Assembly: GCF_020497125.1 (NCBI RefSeq)
Contig: NC_059073.1
Location: 15,025,225 to 15,089,224 of the forward strand
From: Mauremys mutica
Lineage: Eukaryota > Chordata > Testudines > Geoemydidae
Length of the DNA stretch: 64,000 nt
Direction: 5' to 3'
This document shows, piece after piece, positions 10,082 to 22,164 of the stretch. The notes beneath the pieces were generated by a model. That model did no database searches and was not told the origin of the DNA. It was given only the letters and a program-made list of their open reading frames with translations. Made by a program: the position numbers and the translations under genes. How positions within the stretch are numbered: position 1 is the stretch's first letter; every line of letters begins with the position of its first letter.

Positions 10082-11777
10082 CAATGTGTGAAGTGGTATT
10101 TCCCTCTATGTGTACAGGCTGCTTGTATCCAAGCCCGTGACTAGCCTGCTATTATGGTTGAAGTTTCATGCTTATTTTCTGTATTCTCCCCTGGATCCAA
10201 CACCCTCCCTTGCACACTGACAGTGCTCTACATACTCTCTGGAGGAAGCTGTGCCTGGTCTCCAGCAAGATCTTTGCTAACATTGTTCCAGGAGGTAAGG
10301 CTCTGGTTGCTATGTTGCTCTGAGCCCTGTTTCAAAAGGTCAATTTAATCAACTTGGTGACACGCCTGATCTCAGCCCACCTAGGGAATGAGACACAGGT
10401 TGATGTCTTCCAAACCTAAATCCAAGGGATATAATTTTATTCCCTTTCTGAGCCTAGCATTAATGCCTGCACTGCTAGTGACTCTATTGTTCTAGAGTTT
10501 TACTTCTCTAGTGTCTGATTGCACTTTCTTTGGGGGGTTTTTTGCCACAAGGATCTGCCACTAAACTACCTGTAAAACTGTTCTCTTCTGTGATTTCTCC
10601 TCCCCAAATTCATGGAGGCTGCGAAAGTGTGTGTGTGTTTTAACCTGGCTGCTGCCTTTCTGCCCCCAGAAGAGCAGGATCCTTCTTCCAATGAGAACTA
10701 CAGCCAAACCCTCATTCCCTTGAAATGGCAGTGCAAAGAACCCAATATCACTCAGGACTCCTTAGAGATGAAGGGCACTATATATAAATACAATATCCTG
10801 ATTTTTTTTTATAGTTTTCTAGCTGTGACACAACAGTTGTTTAATTGCCCCTGCAGAAGGTTAGAGGAATGGGATTAGGGTCAGGTGAGCAGCTGTTTGG
10901 TGTTTGGTGAATACTGACTGTCCATTTTTGTAACTGTCCTCTTTGTTGTATTCACAAACACTTTTGATATACACATTGTAAATGCATGACTAAATGTTAT
11001 TAGTTTTTTATTAATGACATTGTAATGAACCGGCTAGCGTGTGTGTATGTATATATACCACTGCTCAGGAATGCATGAATCAGAAATGCTTGTCTGTATG
11101 TCATAGACTTCCAACACCTAGCAGAGATTCTCCTTTAGGTTAAGCGCTAGGACCCTGTTGCATGCAGAACCGAACTCTAACCCCACTGTGACCAGGAAGT
11201 TTTTAAGGAGTCCTTGGCCATGTTGTTGCACACAAGGTGAAGTTCCTAGGTAGCTGCTGTTTGTTACATCGTGACCTGGTTCTGAGGTGCTAAGTGTCGC
11301 CTATATTCACTCAACACCTCCTAGGATCAGGCTGTATCTTTATTCCACTTGTTTGGAAAACATGTACCTGAGCCAAAGCGTCTATGTGATATTTCCACTA
11401 ACTGCACGTTCTACTTGGAAGAGGGCTTGTTTCTGTTGGATATTTCTTTTCAAATGCATCGTTGGTATTGAGCACGCAGCAGCATGTCTGGAATTTTATG
11501 TGTAAGCCAAGGAGCAGGTCTCAGTCTTTCTACTGCCCCAACAGAGCTGCATATTTATCAGGTGTGATGCATCAACCAAACAATATTGAGTCCATGTCAA
11601 TGAGTTGTTGACAGGTACTATTGTCAATTTGTATTTTCAAGATGTGAAGGATACAGAAATCCAAGTACAGTACCTTTCTAAGAGCTGTTTCTTAAAGAGA
11701 AGAGCAAGAGTATCCACACTTAACTCTTCTGACTCTTCTACAAGCAGGATATTTCCTTAGTACCAAAAAGATCAAGA
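10082..11777. other. No gene seen
   Basis: I find no exon, RNA gene or transposon with recognisable ends. A GT-rich spot near 11037-11055 and a TTATTAG-rich part near 10995-11015 are simple sequence only. Confidence 0.55.
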
Positions 11778-11785
11778 TCTCAGAG

Positions 11786-12124
11786 CAGGGCCGCACAGAG
11801 CGGGAGGGCAAGTGGGGCAATTTGCCCGAAGAGTTTTCAGGGGCCCCCATGAGAGTTTTCAGTGGGTCTTCGGCAGCAGGTCCTTCAGTGCTGCCGAACA
11901 CACCTGGATCGAGTGAAGGACCCGCTGCCGAAGACCCGGAGCTTCTTCCGCTCCGGGTCTTGGGCAGCAATTCAGTGGCGAGGGCTCCTTCCCCTCCGGG
12001 TCTTCGGTGGCAGTTTGGTAGCGGGTCCTTCACTCATTTTGGGATCTGCCGCCGAAGTGCCCTGAAGACCTGGAGTGGAAGGACCCTCACCGCCGAAGAC
12101 CCCAGGCCCCCTGAATCCTCTGAG
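11786..12124. mobile_element. GC-rich hAT-type element with exact 8-bp duplication
   Basis: The element begins CAGGGCCGCACAGAG. Its interior repeats GGGTCTTCGG and GCTGCCGAAGACCC words in both orientations, so much of it can fold. TCTCAGAG stands on both sides (11778-11785 and 12125-12132), an exact 8-bp target duplication. The right terminal repeat seems shortened, because the CAGGGCCGC end is not repeated there. Arginine/proline-rich open frames across it are by-products of GC content. Confidence 0.6.
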
Positions 12125-12261
12125 TCTCAGAGGCTCTGATTCTGCAAAGAGTATCTATGTGGGCCCACTGCAGGATTGGGACCCTGACCACAATCCTGTC
12201 CTCCCCTTACCTTTATCCTCCCTGTACTTGTTTACATCCACCAGCCATCTCTCATTGGCTA

Positions 12262-12345
12262 CTAACATTGCAAACTCTTTGTGGCAGGGGCTGGCTTTTT
12301 CTTGCAGGTGGGTAAAGTGCCTGGCACACAATGGGGCCTTACTTC
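12262..12345 (+). repeat. MIR-like SINE 3' part
   Basis: CATTGCAAACTCTTTGTGGCAGGGGCTGG-type wording followed by GTGCCTGGCACACAATGGGGCC is the tail-proximal half of the same ancient SINE as at 2315-2830, in the opposite orientation. The ATT tail is not retained. Confidence 0.5.
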
Positions 12346-13000
12346 TGATCAAAGGCTTTATTCTCTATCCCAGGACATACCATAATATCCCTGAGATGGG
12401 ACATGAGGAATGATCCCATTGGGTTGACTTGGAGTTTTTCTGATTTTAATGGTATGGTGTTGGGCCCAGTAAATAATAAGAGTTCCCAAAGTGGCATTCA
12501 CTTCATCACCAATGACTTACTGGACAGTCACAGGATAAATCCCATTCTAAATGCTGTTCCTGGATCCCTGAATGCTGTGCTGGGTCCAATGGTTTTGCCT
12601 GTTTTCTTCATATAAAGGGGCCTCATTATTGTGTGTGTGTTTGTTTTTGGTTTTTTTTGTGTGCGTGTAACTTTTTAAGTAGCGGATTCCATTATGAGAC
12701 ATCTCATTTCAATGAATTATTTCTAGCACAACAGTGAATAGACAAGGGGGAGATACAAACAGTGGGCCCAAGGACTCCTGTGTGAGGAGTGGGGTGTCAT
12801 CTGCCTTCCCAGGGCCCCATAGATAGCTGTCCTGTGGGGCTGGGATCAGCATGGGAACAGGTAGGGACTGGGAGAGGGAAGCTGTAGGCTGGGTAGGTCA
12901 AAAGGGCCTCATATTGATCCCCACATGACCCTGTGGATTTTCCAAGAAAAGGCGATACCGCCTAGGGTCAGACTACTTTCACCTAGAAGGTGCTTCAATA
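12346..13000. other. No gene seen
   Basis: No exon or recognised element. A TG/T-rich low-complexity spot lies at about 12630-12665. Confidence 0.55.
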
Positions 13001-13003
13001 GTA

Positions 13004-13045
13004 AGAATCATAGAATTATAGGGTTAGAAGGGACTGTAAGTGTCT
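13004..13045 (-). repeat. CR1 LINE 3' terminal scrap
   Basis: AATCATAGAATTATAGGGTTAG followed by AAGGGACTG is the typical 3' end of a CR1 element read from the minus strand. Only about 40 bases remain. The Tigger-like MITE starts about 35 bases later. Confidence 0.6.
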
Positions 13046-13077
13046 TGCTCTGAAGGGGACTCTTGGAGACACAACTA

Positions 13078-13366
13078 CAATAGAACCTCAGAGTTGCAAC
13101 CATTTCGGGAATGGAGGTTGTTTGTAACTCTGAACAAAGCATTATGATTGGTCTTTCAAAAGCTTTCAAACTGGACATTGTCTTAATACAGCTTTGAAAC
13201 TTTACTGTGCAGAAGAAAAATGCTGCTTTTCCTTTTCTTTTCAGTTTGTTTAACACAGTACTGTACTGGCTTTTTATTTTGTCTCTGCTCAGGCCTAATT
13301 GTGTACTTCTGGTTCCAAATGAGGTGTGTGGTTTACTAGTCAGTTTGTAACTCTGAGGTTCTACTG
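13078..13366. mobile_element. Tc1/mariner-type (Tigger-like) MITE
   Basis: The left end CAATAGAACCTCAGAGTT and the right end AACTCTGAGGTTCTACTG are inverted copies. TA precedes the left end and TT follows the right end, fitting a decayed TA target site. The 289-bp interior is AT-rich with no transposase. A reverse-strand open frame of 129 codons crosses it but shows no known domain. Confidence 0.7.
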
Positions 13367-14320
13367 TTTTGCGGAGGTTAGGGCCCTCCACACACACACA
13401 TTGTGGTGGACCTGTGTGGTTGTTGCCTTTTGGCTGACACGATGATCAAACCAGGGACCTCCAGTGCTTAAGCAGGGGCGGGGAAGCTACTACAGCTTGA
13501 GCTCGAGAGCCAGGCTATGTAGCTGGGGCTGTTGCAGACTCGCATCCTCTGTGGATCAGGCACAATGTAACACACACTGACCAGTGGTTTACTTCTGTAC
13601 TGCTCACTCATTTCCATAGCACACTGTTTTACTGTGGCATGCGGCCCTCAATTATACCAAGTCATATGGAATCACATCTGACTTAGGCAACTGACTGAAA
13701 TGGGACTATCAGCTTTAAGTGAGTTGAGCAGGATTTGGTACACAGAGCTCTCTGGGGCTCTGTGGATGTGGGAGGCTGAAAGCAGTTTGTGGCCCATATT
13801 ATACTTTGTAAATCTATTTTGCAACAAGAAAAACGACAGCCTCATTTATTTCCTTTGTCTCTCCATCTCAGCTGAAAACATCTCTTTTTGTCTGTAGCTC
13901 ACCATTGTTTCCCTTTTCATTTCTCTCTCCCGCTGCAGCTGTGTTGACACTAAACTCTGTCAGGGTGCAGTCTGTAGGGTAGATGGTAAAAGCAATAACG
14001 TTCCATTGTGTTACATTTCATAGTTACCTTCATGCATGCTTGGCCTGACCCTGCACAACTGACATTAATCGGACTCTGGACATTGACTTTAATAGGGGTA
14101 GGCTCAAGCCCAGTATTGCAAAAGGCTTTTCAAGGAAGATAAGCCACAATTTAGGAGCAAAGGAAGATTGAGAAGTGACTCAGCATGTTTCAGAGAGAAC
14201 CAAATGTGAAGCCCATCAAGTGAATGCAGACGTTTCCAGAGGCTGCAGTGGGCCTGGAGTCCAGCCGAGAAGAAAGTTATGGAGAAAGGTCAAAAACTAA
14301 GTGGTGCAGTATGAATGCCA
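13367..14320. other. No gene seen
   Basis: No exon, RNA gene or transposon ends recognised. A CA run (about 13388-13400) is the only simple repeat. Confidence 0.55.
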
Positions 14321-14321
14321 G

Positions 14322-14655
14322 AGTGACATAAGACCAGCCATACCAGCCCAGACCCATGGTCCCTCTAGCCCAGTATCCAGTCTTCTGACAGTGGCTGCTG
14401 CCTGATGCTTCAGAGGGAATGAATAGAACAGGGTAATTATGTGTGATCGATTCCCTGTCATCCAGTCCAGCTTCTGGCAGTTGGAGGTTTAGGGACACTC
14501 AGAGCATGGGGTTGTGCCCCTGACCATCTTAGCTAATATCCATTGATGGACCTGTCCTCTATGAACTTGTCTCACTTTTTTTTTAAACCCAGTTACACTT
14601 TTGGCTACCAGTGTCCCTTGGCAATGAGTTCCACATGTTGACCTTTAATGATGTA
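14322..14655 (-). repeat. CR1 LINE 3' fragment
   Basis: ACATAAGACCAGCCATACC, CTAGCCCAGTATCCAG, TTCTGACAGTGGC and CATCTTAGCTAATATCC appear in the order of the 3' end of a turtle CR1 subfamily read in reverse. The same series occurs in the outer CR1 at 57578-57690 and 59262-59425. It is a 5'-truncated copy on the minus strand with no intact frame. Confidence 0.8.
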
Positions 14656-15485
14656 TGGAGAGAAAAGCAGTGAGGACAGATACTGGATGAGTAGGCAGGG
14701 GAGAGGGTTCAGAGGTCAGAGATGTAGGGTGAAGTGACTTCAGAGGGGCTATGTTTGGTGGTAAGGGATTGGAGGATTGGCACTAAGGGAGTACAGTAAT
14801 GGTTTCAGTAGCTTTTGGTGTGGTAAGTTTTAGAAGTAAAAGGAGGAATTAACCCTGACTGGATTACAAGTCAAATATATTTTTTGTCTTATGGAAAGAA
14901 TCAGATGCCTTTGGCATAAACCACTGGGAAATGATCAGCTAGGCTCCCATGCTTTTTCCAGTAGTGCTGTAATGGAACACTGTCTTACTTTAGGTGACTC
15001 ACGGTGGTAGAGAATGACATTAGTGCTTTAATAAACGTACAGCACGGAGTGCATTGTCTCAGCTCAGCTAATAATAACACTCTAAATGAGAGACAGAAAG
15101 TGGGATAAATCACATCATAATTCAGGATGCAGAAATAGTCGCTGCTAGAGGAACTAAAAATATACAACCGTATAACCCTAACACCTACAGCGGCATACTG
15201 GCAGAGGCAGGGTGTGGGCTGGCTGGCTAGGAGGGAGATGCTCACTTGTCCTGGATGTGATTCATACAGCTGGTGTCTTCCTTGGCTACTCAGTAAGTGG
15301 CTTCACAGGATCCCTATGTATTGGGGTGCACTGGGTAAAAAGTAGGGCTCTGATAAACCACACAAACCGCAGTCTGAACTGGGGGTAGACAGGAAGCTCC
15401 ATCTGGGGGCGTGCGGTGTCCCAGGGGTGTGCCCCAGTGCCAAGCCTGTTACCTACATTGCTGTGCCTAGGGAAGAGGCCTTACT
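14656..15485. other. No gene seen
   Basis: I recognise no exon, RNA or mobile element here. Confidence 0.55.
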
Positions 15486-16088
15486 CCATAGAACATAGGG
15501 TTAGAAGGGGCCGCAAGGATCCCCTAGTCTATGCCCCTGCTGAGATGCAGGATTTGTGTCTAAACCATCCAAGGCAGATGGCTTTGCGGCCTCCTTTTGA
15601 AAACCTCCAGTGAAGGAGTTTCCACAACCTCCCTGGCCAGTCCATTCCATGGTCCTACTGTTCTTACAGTTAGGAATTTTTTTCCTGAGATTTAATCTAA
15701 ATCTGCTAGGCTGTAGTTTAATCTCATGTTCTCTTGCCACAGAGGACAGGACAAGAGACAAACTTTTCCCATCTTTTTTATGGCAGCCTTTCAGGTTTTT
15801 TGGAGACCACTATCATTACCCCCCTTATTCTCCTCTTTTCCAAACTGACTATACCCAGTTCCTTCAGCCTTTGCTTGTATGGCTTGCATTCCATCCCTTT
15901 GATCACCTTTGTTGTGCGCCTCTGGATCCTTTCCAGTTTCTCTACATCCGTTCTATACAGCAGTGACCAGAATTGGACATGGTACCGCTCCACTTGCTGC
16001 TGGTTAGGTCTCAGCTGCAGTACCATCACCTCCTGTGACCTGCACGCTATGCTGCTGTTAATGCAACCCAAAATTGCATTTCCTTTTT
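15486..16088 (-). repeat. CR1 LINE 3' fragment, about 600 bp
   Basis: The stretch begins with a CATAGAACATAGGGTTAGAAG tail motif and continues through GTTTCCACAACCTCCCTGG, TTAGGAATTTTTTTCCTGAG, CTTTTCCAAACTGAC and CAGAATTGGACATGGTACC. Read in reverse this is the C-terminal coding end and 3' end of CR1 ORF2. The reverse-strand frame at about 15780-16090 still shows the family words LERIQRRTTKVI and YKQRLKELGIVSLEKRRIRG. Frameshifts break it, so it is a dead 5'-truncated copy. Confidence 0.85.
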
Positions 16089-16089
16089 T

Positions 16090-17060
16090 TTTCTTTTTTC
16101 TTTTTTTTTCTTTAACACCATACTGTATAAGATGGTGGCTGCTGGCTGAACTGTTCATAGCCGAGGATCTGGGGTAAGTCCATTCCTTGACACAGCCCCC
16201 CCACCCCCAATTCCTCACCAAACATGTCCCCTCTGTATGCTACTCTTAGTCTGTGGAGGTATGTCCCTACGGGGCCTGATCTTGCACTCACTGAAGTCAC
16301 TGGGATCAGCATGGGGCCTTAGTGTGCAGACCCAGGTCCTGATTCTCCTGCCACACCTGCCTCTCAATGCACTTACATTGGGCTGAACCTGGTGCAGAAG
16401 AGGGAAGAATCAACGCAAGCACCATGGGCCTACCTGCCCTCGCAGCCAGCAGGAGCACCCACAAGGGAAGGTCATTCTGCGTCTCACACCCCGCCTCATG
16501 CAAGTGAGCAGAAAGAACTTCCATTGACTTCACTGAGCACAGGACTCGGCCCTTCAGTGCTGCTTACCTGTGTGCAAATGTCAAGGGGAGTAGTGAGGGC
16601 AGAGCACGAGAGACGTGTAGGAGACGTGAGAGCGGGCATGTAGTCAGAGACACATTGTGAAAAGCCTTAAAGCTGAGGATAAGGAGCTTTAACGCAGAGG
16701 GAACTATGAAGCCAGCAGAAAGATTCTCCAAGGCGGATGGTGTGTAGCACATAAGGGGAGATGAAGTTGAGCATAGCAATGGCATCTTGGCTAAAACCAA
16801 GGCAGAGTGGTCTTTTAAGAGCATTCTTTTTAGTGTGGCTTGTTTCCTCTGGGCAGAGTGTGAGTGTGAGTGTGTGTGTATTTGGGGGAAAGTCTTTTCT
16901 TGTGGCTTGGTTGTAGCTGTGTAACTAGACTAGATTTGTCGTGCTTATGTCGCAGAGGCAGGTGTACCTTCTAAGAGGAGACGCTTTTGACTTGTTCTTA
17001 GTTGTCCATTGTGGTTGTGTACCCACTCGTCCAGGGTACAGTTATGGTACTTTGAGGTAC
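16090..17060. other. No gene seen
   Basis: A T-rich run at 16086-16112 follows the CR1 copy. The rest shows no exon or recognised element apart from a GTGTGAGTGTG simple stretch near 16860-16880. Confidence 0.5.
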
Positions 17061-17064
17061 ATAA

Positions 17065-17290
17065 GGTTGCGAACTTTCTAATCACACACAACCGAACACC
17101 CGTGCCCGCGCCTGTCCTGCCCCCACTCCATTTCCCACCACCCCTGTTCCTTGCTCTCCCCCACCCTCACTCACTTTCACGGAGCTGAGGCAGGGAGTTG
17201 GTGTTGCGGGGGGGGGGGAACTCTGGCTGGGGGTGCTGGCTCTGGTGTGGGGCTGTGGATCAGGGGTTTGGGGTGCAGGAGGAGGCTACA
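17065..17290. repeat. GC-rich interspersed repeat, probably MITE-derived
   Basis: It opens with GGTTGCGAACTTTCTAATCAC and ACAACCGAACACCC, then becomes pyrimidine-rich (CCCCCACCCTCACTCAC) and G-rich (13 G with one break near 17205-17218). I recognise it as a dispersed turtle repeat but cannot place both ends. Confidence 0.35.
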
Positions 17291-17420
17291 TGGGCCAATT
17301 AACAGGCAACATGTTAGCGCACTTTAGAAATCACATCACTCCAGCGAACAGACAAACCCCTAGTTTTACTTTACACAGTTACTTCAGTCTTGTCCTGTCT
17401 TTCCTCATGATGGCTGGTCT

Positions 17421-17547
17421 ATAGGCTTGTACTGTAAACGCTTTGGTGCCAGGTCAGTCAGTCATATGTGGTTTATACAATGCCTAGCACAGCGGAGCCT
17501 GATCTCTCATTGTGGCCTCTACATCCCACTGGAATACAAATAATTGG
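17421..17547 (+). repeat. MIR-like SINE 3' part with short tail
   Basis: CTTGTACTGTAAACGCTTTGG, then ATACAATGCCTAGCACAG, GAGCCTGATCTC and AATACAAATAAT at the end match the tail half of the SINE family at 2315-2830, here in plus orientation. Confidence 0.5.
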
Positions 17548-19250
17548 TCCCAAGTCTAACTTGTGTAATTCAGAGTTTGCCTCCCTAATACGCTCTGCAG
17601 TTTCTGTGTGGATATTTCATATAATGCATTTCTGGGGTGGAGGGCACTGTTAAAACAGCTACCGTGTTACATCCTAGAAGTAGCTGCAGTTCAGAGGTGA
17701 ATGAAGTGGATTCCATTTATCAGAGCGTTCCTGGCCTCATTGAATTCAATGGCAACATTTCTTTTGACTTCAGGGAGGCCAAGATTTCACCCTATATGTA
17801 TATTACACGTTTAAAAAAACCCTAGTAAATGGACATTGTTAAAGTTACAAAGTCAAGCACTCAAATTAGGAAATGCCAGAATTAAGATTGCCACAATGAA
17901 GCACCCTGAATCTTCAAACATTCTAGCTGCTTAAATTGAAGTCTCTACTGAGCCTGTGCAAACTGAAGTTTTTTGTTTTTTTTTCCCCAAAGACTTCTAA
18001 CTGATCCAAATTTTGGCAGACTTTCACAGGGTGACACAAAGGCCACCCCTTCCAAATTTCAAGTCCCAGTTCCAAAGAATGGGGGTGTTAGGGTGCCTCA
18101 AAGAGAAGGTTGTCTGATTTAAATTTTTAATACTGTACAGCAGTATAGTTTTCCTTGTCCTGTCCGTGGAAACAGCTTCAGCCAAAATGGTTCCGCTATC
18201 TACAAAAATTCGACCGGTGCAGACACAAAATATGAAAAATTTTGGCCCTTTGGGAATAGTTGAAATTCATCAAAGTTATAAGCAAATGAGAACAGGATCA
18301 TGTACTGGAAAGTGTTAGGCAACATTAATAATAGGTGGTATTACCAGCCTTTCATCTGATCAATAACTTGTCCAGAACCCCTTAATCCATATGAGTATTA
18401 AAATGAACTGAAGGACCAGCCATGTGACTAACGAGTAGTCTCTGTGTTCATCTAGCACCTTGGAATCTCTAGGGATAGAAGGTTACATGTCAATAATGTT
18501 TAATGAATTAGTGGTATGAGCTGCGAGGGGAATGTCTTAGTTTGGATGAAGTGTAAATAGTTCCAGTAATGTCAAAGGGAATAACTGTAATTGTGTTCAC
18601 TCGCTGTTCTCCTCTTCAATTTTGGTATTGATATTTTTTTTCATGACAAAGGGCTCTTCAGGCATGACCTATGCCAGATGTACAATGTTTGCAAGGTGAC
18701 TTCTTCCACACACAAAGCCATTTTAGAAGATTGCAGCTAGGCAGTAATAAGAGTTCTCTCTCGCTCTCTCTAACATAGATGTGCAATGAGCAGAATTTGA
18801 AAATCATTACACATTTTCCAGGAGAGATCAGAGATGGCAAATTTCAATGCGTGGAAAGAGCAAATACAGAAGCTCTCATTCCATGGAAAAGCCCTGCAGA
18901 GAAAATGGTCTCATTTTTTTTGAGACCTTGTGTGAGATTAATTTAGGTTTTATTCTTTTTTTTTCTTATTATTCAGATAACTCTCAGTTCTGAATACTAA
19001 AAAGATGAGACTGTAAGGACCACGTGGAATGAAGAGTTGGCATGGCCTAACTGACTTTTTTTCGTGACAAGTTAACCATCAAGTTAAATGTGGGACATAT
19101 GCTTTGAGTGTGTGAGTGTAATTTTATACACTGTATAGTATGCTATCGCTGGCAATGGAATCCTAGCTCATCCTGACAGCAGGATCAGAGACAGCAATTT
19201 TTCTCAGTCATAAACCATATACAGTCTAATCTCAATATACATTCTATCTA
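17548..19250. other. No gene seen
   Basis: A half palindromic repeat lies near 17735-17795 (CATTGAATTCAATGGCAA and TTTCACCCT). The stretch 18600-18960 is AT-rich with long unbroken low-repeat sequence and might contain a conserved element, but I cannot show it. Confidence 0.45.
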
Positions 19251-19254
19251 TAGC

Positions 19255-20330
19255 TATATAATGATACTCTTGGGGGAATTCTGCTCCATTGCGCATGTGA
19301 AAAATTCAGGTCCCCTTCAGATTTCTTTGCTTCTCTGCAGAAAAATGACTTTCTGACAGGGAAGCAAAGGGAAGCTGCAAGAGCAGTCATGCACCACTCC
19401 CTAGCTGCACAGGTACATCGTTTCAGGCACCCAGAGCAGCCGGCAGAGAGGTAAATCACTTCAGGGCTGGGGACACCTCAGCCAGTAGCTCCCACCCTGA
19501 GCCGGGATCAGCTGCTAGTCCCCTCTGGGCTGGAGGCAGGATAAGGATGGGAATTCCTCTTCCCCTGCATGGAGTGGCTGGAGCTGTGTCAGACCCACCC
19601 CCAGAAACCTCTCCTAGCTGCAGGAAGCTCTGCATCCTCCTCTGCTTCCTGCCCCCATTGTTCCTCAGCTGCAGGGGGAGGAGTCACTGTTCAGGGAGCT
19701 GTTCCCCCATCTGCCCAACCCCCGAGCATCCCGACCTCCCATACCCAGGCACCCCCACCAAGCCTCACCTCGTACACCCAGAACCCGCCTAGTCCTCCAT
19801 GCCTGAACCCCACCCCATTGATCCTCAGCCCCTGCATCTGGAGCCCCCTTGCACCCAGATGCCCTGCTTCCGGACCCCCACCTCTTTACACAGACCTCCC
19901 TGCACTCAAACCCCCACCCTTATGAGCCCCACCACCCTGAGGCCACACACTGACCCCTACACCACTGACCCCCCCCATTAGCTGCACCCAGATCCCCACC
20001 CCACCCCTGAGCCCCATCCACCTTCACCTGGAATCCCCTGAAGAGTCCCATTTCCCCTATACCTGGAACTCCCCCCCCAACAAGCCTCTGTGCATCCAGA
20101 TCCCCCCCACACCTAGACACCCCACGCCCCCACACTGAGCTGCCTGCATCCAGATTGTCCCATACAGAATCCTCTCACCCCACACCTGGATCCCCCCACA
20201 CTGAGTCCCTCCACACTTGGATCCTGCCTGGTTGAGCCTGCCTGTCCCACACCTGGTGCACTTGGCACAGAGGGCCAGGGCCCCAGGGTGTTTCTGAGGG
20301 TGTCTCCTTGCCTTGGTTTTCTTCAGCTTG
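19255..20330. repeat. Long GC-rich interspersed repeat with degenerate C-rich minisatellite
   Basis: The left part reads GGGGGAATTCTGCTCCATTGC, TTTCTTTGCTTCTCTGCAG, and GGCACCCAGAGCAGCCGGC. From about 19690 to 20250 the sequence is a run of loosely repeated CCCCACACC and CCCTGCACCCAGA-type units of 20-40 bases. I recognise the left part as a dispersed turtle repeat, but its class is unknown to me. Proline-rich open frames over it are by-products of the C-rich repeats. Confidence 0.45.
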
Positions 20331-20459
20331 TTTGCTGAATTTTCAATTTCTGTATTAGCCTTAAGGATCTTTTACAGAATGTTATGGCTCTGCTCCTGTC
20401 TGCATCGGTTGTATAAGTTGTGCCTGTTATTCACTGCTCCCTCTTGTTGTGTAGACTTT

Positions 20460-20707
20460 GCATGTCTACACAGCAAAAGCTGCAGGTGGGCCAGCCTACA
20501 TGAGCTAGCTTGAGTCTAGTCAACATGAGTAACAGTAACAGTGCTGAGAGAGCACTATGGGCTTCAGAGCAGGCTAGCAAGCCAAGTATGTACCCAGGTC
20601 CCTGCTGAGCTTGTATTACCGCTCTGAAGCCCACACTGTACTGTCTTCTCTGCTGTTGCTACCTAGGCCAGGCCAGCCCATGCACAGCTTTTGCTGTATG
20701 GACATGC
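20460..20707. mobile_element. Palindromic MITE with 23-bp terminal inverted repeats
   Basis: GCATGTCTACACAGCAAAAG plus CTG at the left matches the reverse of the right end at 21 of 23 bases. An inner pair, GGGCTTCAGAGC and GCTCTGAAGCCC, folds as a second stem. At 248 bp it can form a long imperfect hairpin. No transposase is present and target duplications are unclear. Confidence 0.75.
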
Positions 20708-21882
20708 TAGATCCTTATGTTAGATGCTTATGAAAGATGAACCGTTTTGCTGGAGAAGTGTAGCTTGTATTCAGTGACACTTTAAGCAACATGCCTGCCT
20801 CTAGCTTTTGTCTTTCAGGCTTCCTACTGAGTCCAGCTAATGGCTTGGCGTGACAGCCGGTCCGCTGATTCAGTGACCAACTTATGTGTGAGCTTGCCAC
20901 TCCGCTTGTGATTCCTGGGCTGGCGTTTGTTGGTGCAATTCCATAGGAAGGAAAATGGGGGATGGAGGGAGGGGAAAGCTCCTTTGTGTTGCTAAATTTA
21001 ATGCATGTAGTATGAGAGGTGCACACTAATCACAAGTGTTGAGGGGAATTCAGTATCACGTTTTGTAGAGAAGTACTATATCTTGATGGTTGGATCAATA
21101 CTTAGATGTTGTGTGCATGGATGTGCTCACGCACTTGTAATAGATTGTCCCTTTTGACTAGAATAGTTAGTTAATATTCAGGGCCTTGCCAGTTTGTTTC
21201 CATCAGAAGAAATTGATTGTGACCGAGGTATTTCATTATAAATAAAACAGGATTGTACCGAACTCTTGTTTCCCCAAACACAGTGGAAATGAACAACAGC
21301 AAGCAGCTTACTTGCTTGGAAATCCACGCTTGTCTTTCCCATGAATACCATTCATAGCAGAAGCTCTGTCTTTTTCTTCCTCCCCAGGGCCACGTTCATG
21401 ACTGCGTCTCTTGCTTTCTGTATCTCGTGGTCCATCTGCAGCCAATCCACCCCCTAGTCTGTCTTTTACAGTCAGTCTCTGGGAAAGCCCTTCGCCAACA
21501 TGGCTTAGCTTCTGATTGGCTTTGCCATGCAGCCATTTGCCTACAGTAGTGGCTCCCTATTGTTTCGAGTTATCATGATATAAAGGGGCATTGAATTGTT
21601 CCTTCAGCTTAGCCTGATAGAAAGGTGGGTGTGTGTGTGAGTGTGGGATACCCATCAGCTTTAACAAAGTCTATGACTCTCTGCAGATCAAAGATATTTC
21701 AAGACTTTGATTCCCACAGGGATGGGGTGTATTTCCAAATGGTATATCAGCATCATTGTGAAGGGACTTGAGTCTTAAGGCTGCTTTCTTACAACGGTTG
21801 GTACATGGGTAGTCTGCTCTGTCCTGAGTCCCATTGACTTCAGTGTGACTTCATGTCGCCAAAGCAGATGATCTGAGCTGTA
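20708..21882. other. No gene seen
   Basis: No exon or recognised mobile element. A GTGTGTGTGTGA stretch near 21630 is simple repeat. Confidence 0.55.
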
Positions 21883-21885
21883 TTA

Positions 21886-22161
21886 GGGCTTGTCTACACT
21901 GGCAATTTACAGCACTGCAACTGTCTTGCTCAGGGGTGTGAAAAGACACTCCCCCGCCCCCAAGACAGCAAGTTTCAGCGCTGTAAAGTGCCAGTGTAAA
22001 CACACTGCACCAGCGCTGGGAGCCGGGCTCCCAGTGCTGGTAGCTACACCTCTTGTGGAGGTGGGTTTTTTAGAGCGCTGGGAGAGCTCTGCCATGACTA
22101 CACAAGCCACATTAAAGAACTGCTGCGGCAGCGCTTTAGTGTTGCCAGTGTAGAGTAGCCC
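21886..22161. mobile_element. MITE with 21-bp TIRs and TTA target duplication
   Basis: The left end GGGCTTGTCTACACTGGCAA and the right end TTGCCAGTGTAGAGTAGCCC are inverted copies. TTA flanks both sides (21883-21885, 22162-22164). A 3-bp TTA/TAA duplication is typical of PIF/Harbinger transposons. Sub-terminal AGCGCTG words occur in both orientations. There is no coding content. Confidence 0.75.
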
Positions 22162-22164
22162 TTA

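Noticed and set aside
19547..19981. Proline/threonine-rich frames
   Set aside because: Produced by the degenerate C-rich minisatellite; no signal peptide or domain.
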